The position numbers and the translations under genes are program-made. From contig CAAFWX010000274.1 of assembly GCA_900766795.1 (NCBI GenBank), forward strand, positions 1 to 6,925: a DNA stretch of 6,925 nt. Direction: 5' to 3'. Below the pieces are notes generated by a model. The model saw nothing but the letters and a program-made list of their open reading frames with translations. It was not told the origin of the DNA and searched no databases. Origin of the DNA: Oscillospiraceae bacterium (GTDB taxonomy: Bacteria; Bacillota_A; Clostridia; Oscillospirales; Ruminococcaceae). The stretch's first letter is position 1, and every line of letters begins with the position of its first letter. Of the stretch, positions 6,049 through 6,925 are shown piece by piece.

Positions 6049-6925
6049 ATGGCAAAAAAATGGGTCTACATGTTTAGCGAAGGCGACATGACCATGCGCA
6101 ACCTTCTCGGCGGTAAGGGCGCAAACCTTGCTGAGATGACCAGCATCGGTCTGCCCGTTCCCCAGGGCTTCACCATCACTACCGAGGCTTGCACTCAGTA
6201 CTACGAGGACGGCAGAAAGATTAACGACGAAATCATGGGTCAGACCATGGAGTACGTTGCAAAGATGGAGGAAATCAACGGCAAGAAGTTCGGCGACCTC
6301 AAGAATCCTCTGCTCGTTTCCGTTCGTTCGGGCGCACGCGCATCCATGCCCGGTATGATGGATACCATTCTTAACCTCGGTCTTAACGACGAGGTTGTTG
6401 CCGCTATGATTGCAGGCAACCCCGACCCCGCATTTGAGAGATTCGTATACGACTCCTACAGACGTTTCATTCAGATGTTCTCTGACGTCGTTATGGAAGT
6501 CGGCAAGAAGTACTTCGAGAAGCTCATCGACGAGATGAAGGAGAAGAAGGGCGTTAAGTTCGACGTAGAGCTTACCGCTGCCGACCTTAAGGAGCTTGCT
6601 GCTCAGTTCAAGGCAGAGTACAAGAACCAGCTCGGCGAGGACTTCCCCTCCGACCCTGTTGTACAGCTTAAGCTTGCTATCGAGGCAGTATTCCGTTCTT
6701 GGGACAACCCCAGAGCAAACGTATACCGCCGCGACAACGATATCCCTTACAGCTGGGGTACCGCAGTAAACGTAATGCCCATGGTATTCGGCAACCTGAA
6801 CAACCAGTCCGGTACCGGCGTTGCATTCACCCGCGACCCTGCTACAGGCGAGAAGAAGCTCATGGGCGAGTTCCTTATCAACGCACAGGGCGAGGACGTT
6901 GTTGCAGGCGTTCGTACTCCTATGC
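6049..6925 (+). CDS. ppdK: Pyruvate, phosphate dikinase, N-terminal part (cut by window edge)
   Basis: Cytoplasmic enzyme that reversibly converts phosphoenolpyruvate, AMP and pyrophosphate to pyruvate, ATP and phosphate; in many anaerobes it runs in the glycolytic direction and saves ATP. The window holds the first 292 codons of about 870-880, covering most of the ATP-grasp-like nucleotide-binding domain. Diagnostic segments: the N-terminal GGKGANLAEM (21-30, with ATP-binding Lys23), the LPVPQGFTITT stretch (35-45), SVRSGARASMPGMMDTILNLG split over 91-111 (Arg93 being the conserved phosphate-contacting arginine), SWDNPRA (217-223), and QSGTGVAFTRDPATGE (253-268). The phosphohistidine and PEP domains lie beyond the edge. 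The start is secured by AGGAGG 9 nt upstream and by the family-typical MAKKWVYMF opening. Codon use is strongly restricted (GGC/GGT for Gly, almost only AAG for Lys after codon 4), unlike the preceding operon, as in highly expressed genes. Confidence 0.97.
   Translation, partial: MAKKWVYMFSEGDMTMRNLLGGKGANLAEMTSIGLPVPQGFTITTEACTQYYEDGRKINDEIMGQTMEYVAKMEEINGKKFGDLKNPLLVSVRSGARASMPGMMDTILNLGLNDEVVAAMIAGNPDPAFERFVYDSYRRFIQMFSDVVMEVGKKYFEKLIDEMKEKKGVKFDVELTAADLKELAAQFKAEYKNQLGEDFPSDPVVQLKLAIEAVFRSWDNPRANVYRRDNDIPYSWGTAVNVMPMVFGNLNNQSGTGVAFTRDPATGEKKLMGEFLINAQGEDVVAGVRTPM

Noticed and set aside
5777..6091. Plus-strand 104-codon frame, or its inner ATG at 5984, across the ppdK leader
   Set aside because: It starts inside the DUF58 gene, crosses the ppdK promoter and ends out of frame inside ppdK. 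No ribosome site before either ATG, and the translation is low-complexity basic sequence.

Overview
This window looks like ordinary chromosome from a fairly GC-rich anaerobic Firmicute, most plausibly a gut-type Clostridia (Oscillospiraceae/Ruminococcaceae-like). The evidence is the Bacillus/Clostridium-type short glucose-6-phosphate isomerase, a pyruvate phosphate dikinase, the YpsC-like THUMP methyltransferase, strong AGGAGG-type ribosome binding sites and good sigma-A promoters. The taxonomic placement is inference; no rRNA or other marker is present.

Layout: (1) 1-1275, minus strand, the first 425 codons of pgi, cut by the left edge, with a near-consensus promoter at 1356-1384. (2) 1276-1559, an AT-rich divergent intergenic region carrying the pgi promoter on the minus strand and an extended -10 promoter for the next gene on the plus strand. 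(3) 1560-5811, plus strand, three tightly packed genes: a THUMP-domain RlmL/YpsC-type 23S rRNA guanine-N2 methyltransferase; a multi-membrane-span protein with an extracytoplasmic transglutaminase-like domain (TgpA type, 2 nt downstream); and a DUF58 protein (ATGA overlap). (4) 5812-6048, intergenic, with A-tracts, an extended -10 promoter and a GC-rich structured leader of about 100 nt. (5) 6049-6925, plus strand, the first 292 codons of ppdK, cut by the right edge.

Functionally, two central-carbon enzymes (upper glycolysis PGI; PPDK at the phosphoenolpyruvate/pyruvate node) flank an operon that joins ribosome modification to a transglutaminase/DUF58 membrane module. That module is usually found with a MoxR AAA+ ATPase, and none is visible here. 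pgi and ppdK show the restricted codon choice of highly expressed genes, while the middle operon does not. I see no mobile element, CRISPR array, tRNA, rRNA or phage gene. I did not find a convincing new system. The best leads are the MoxR-less transglutaminase/DUF58 pair and the structured ppdK leader.
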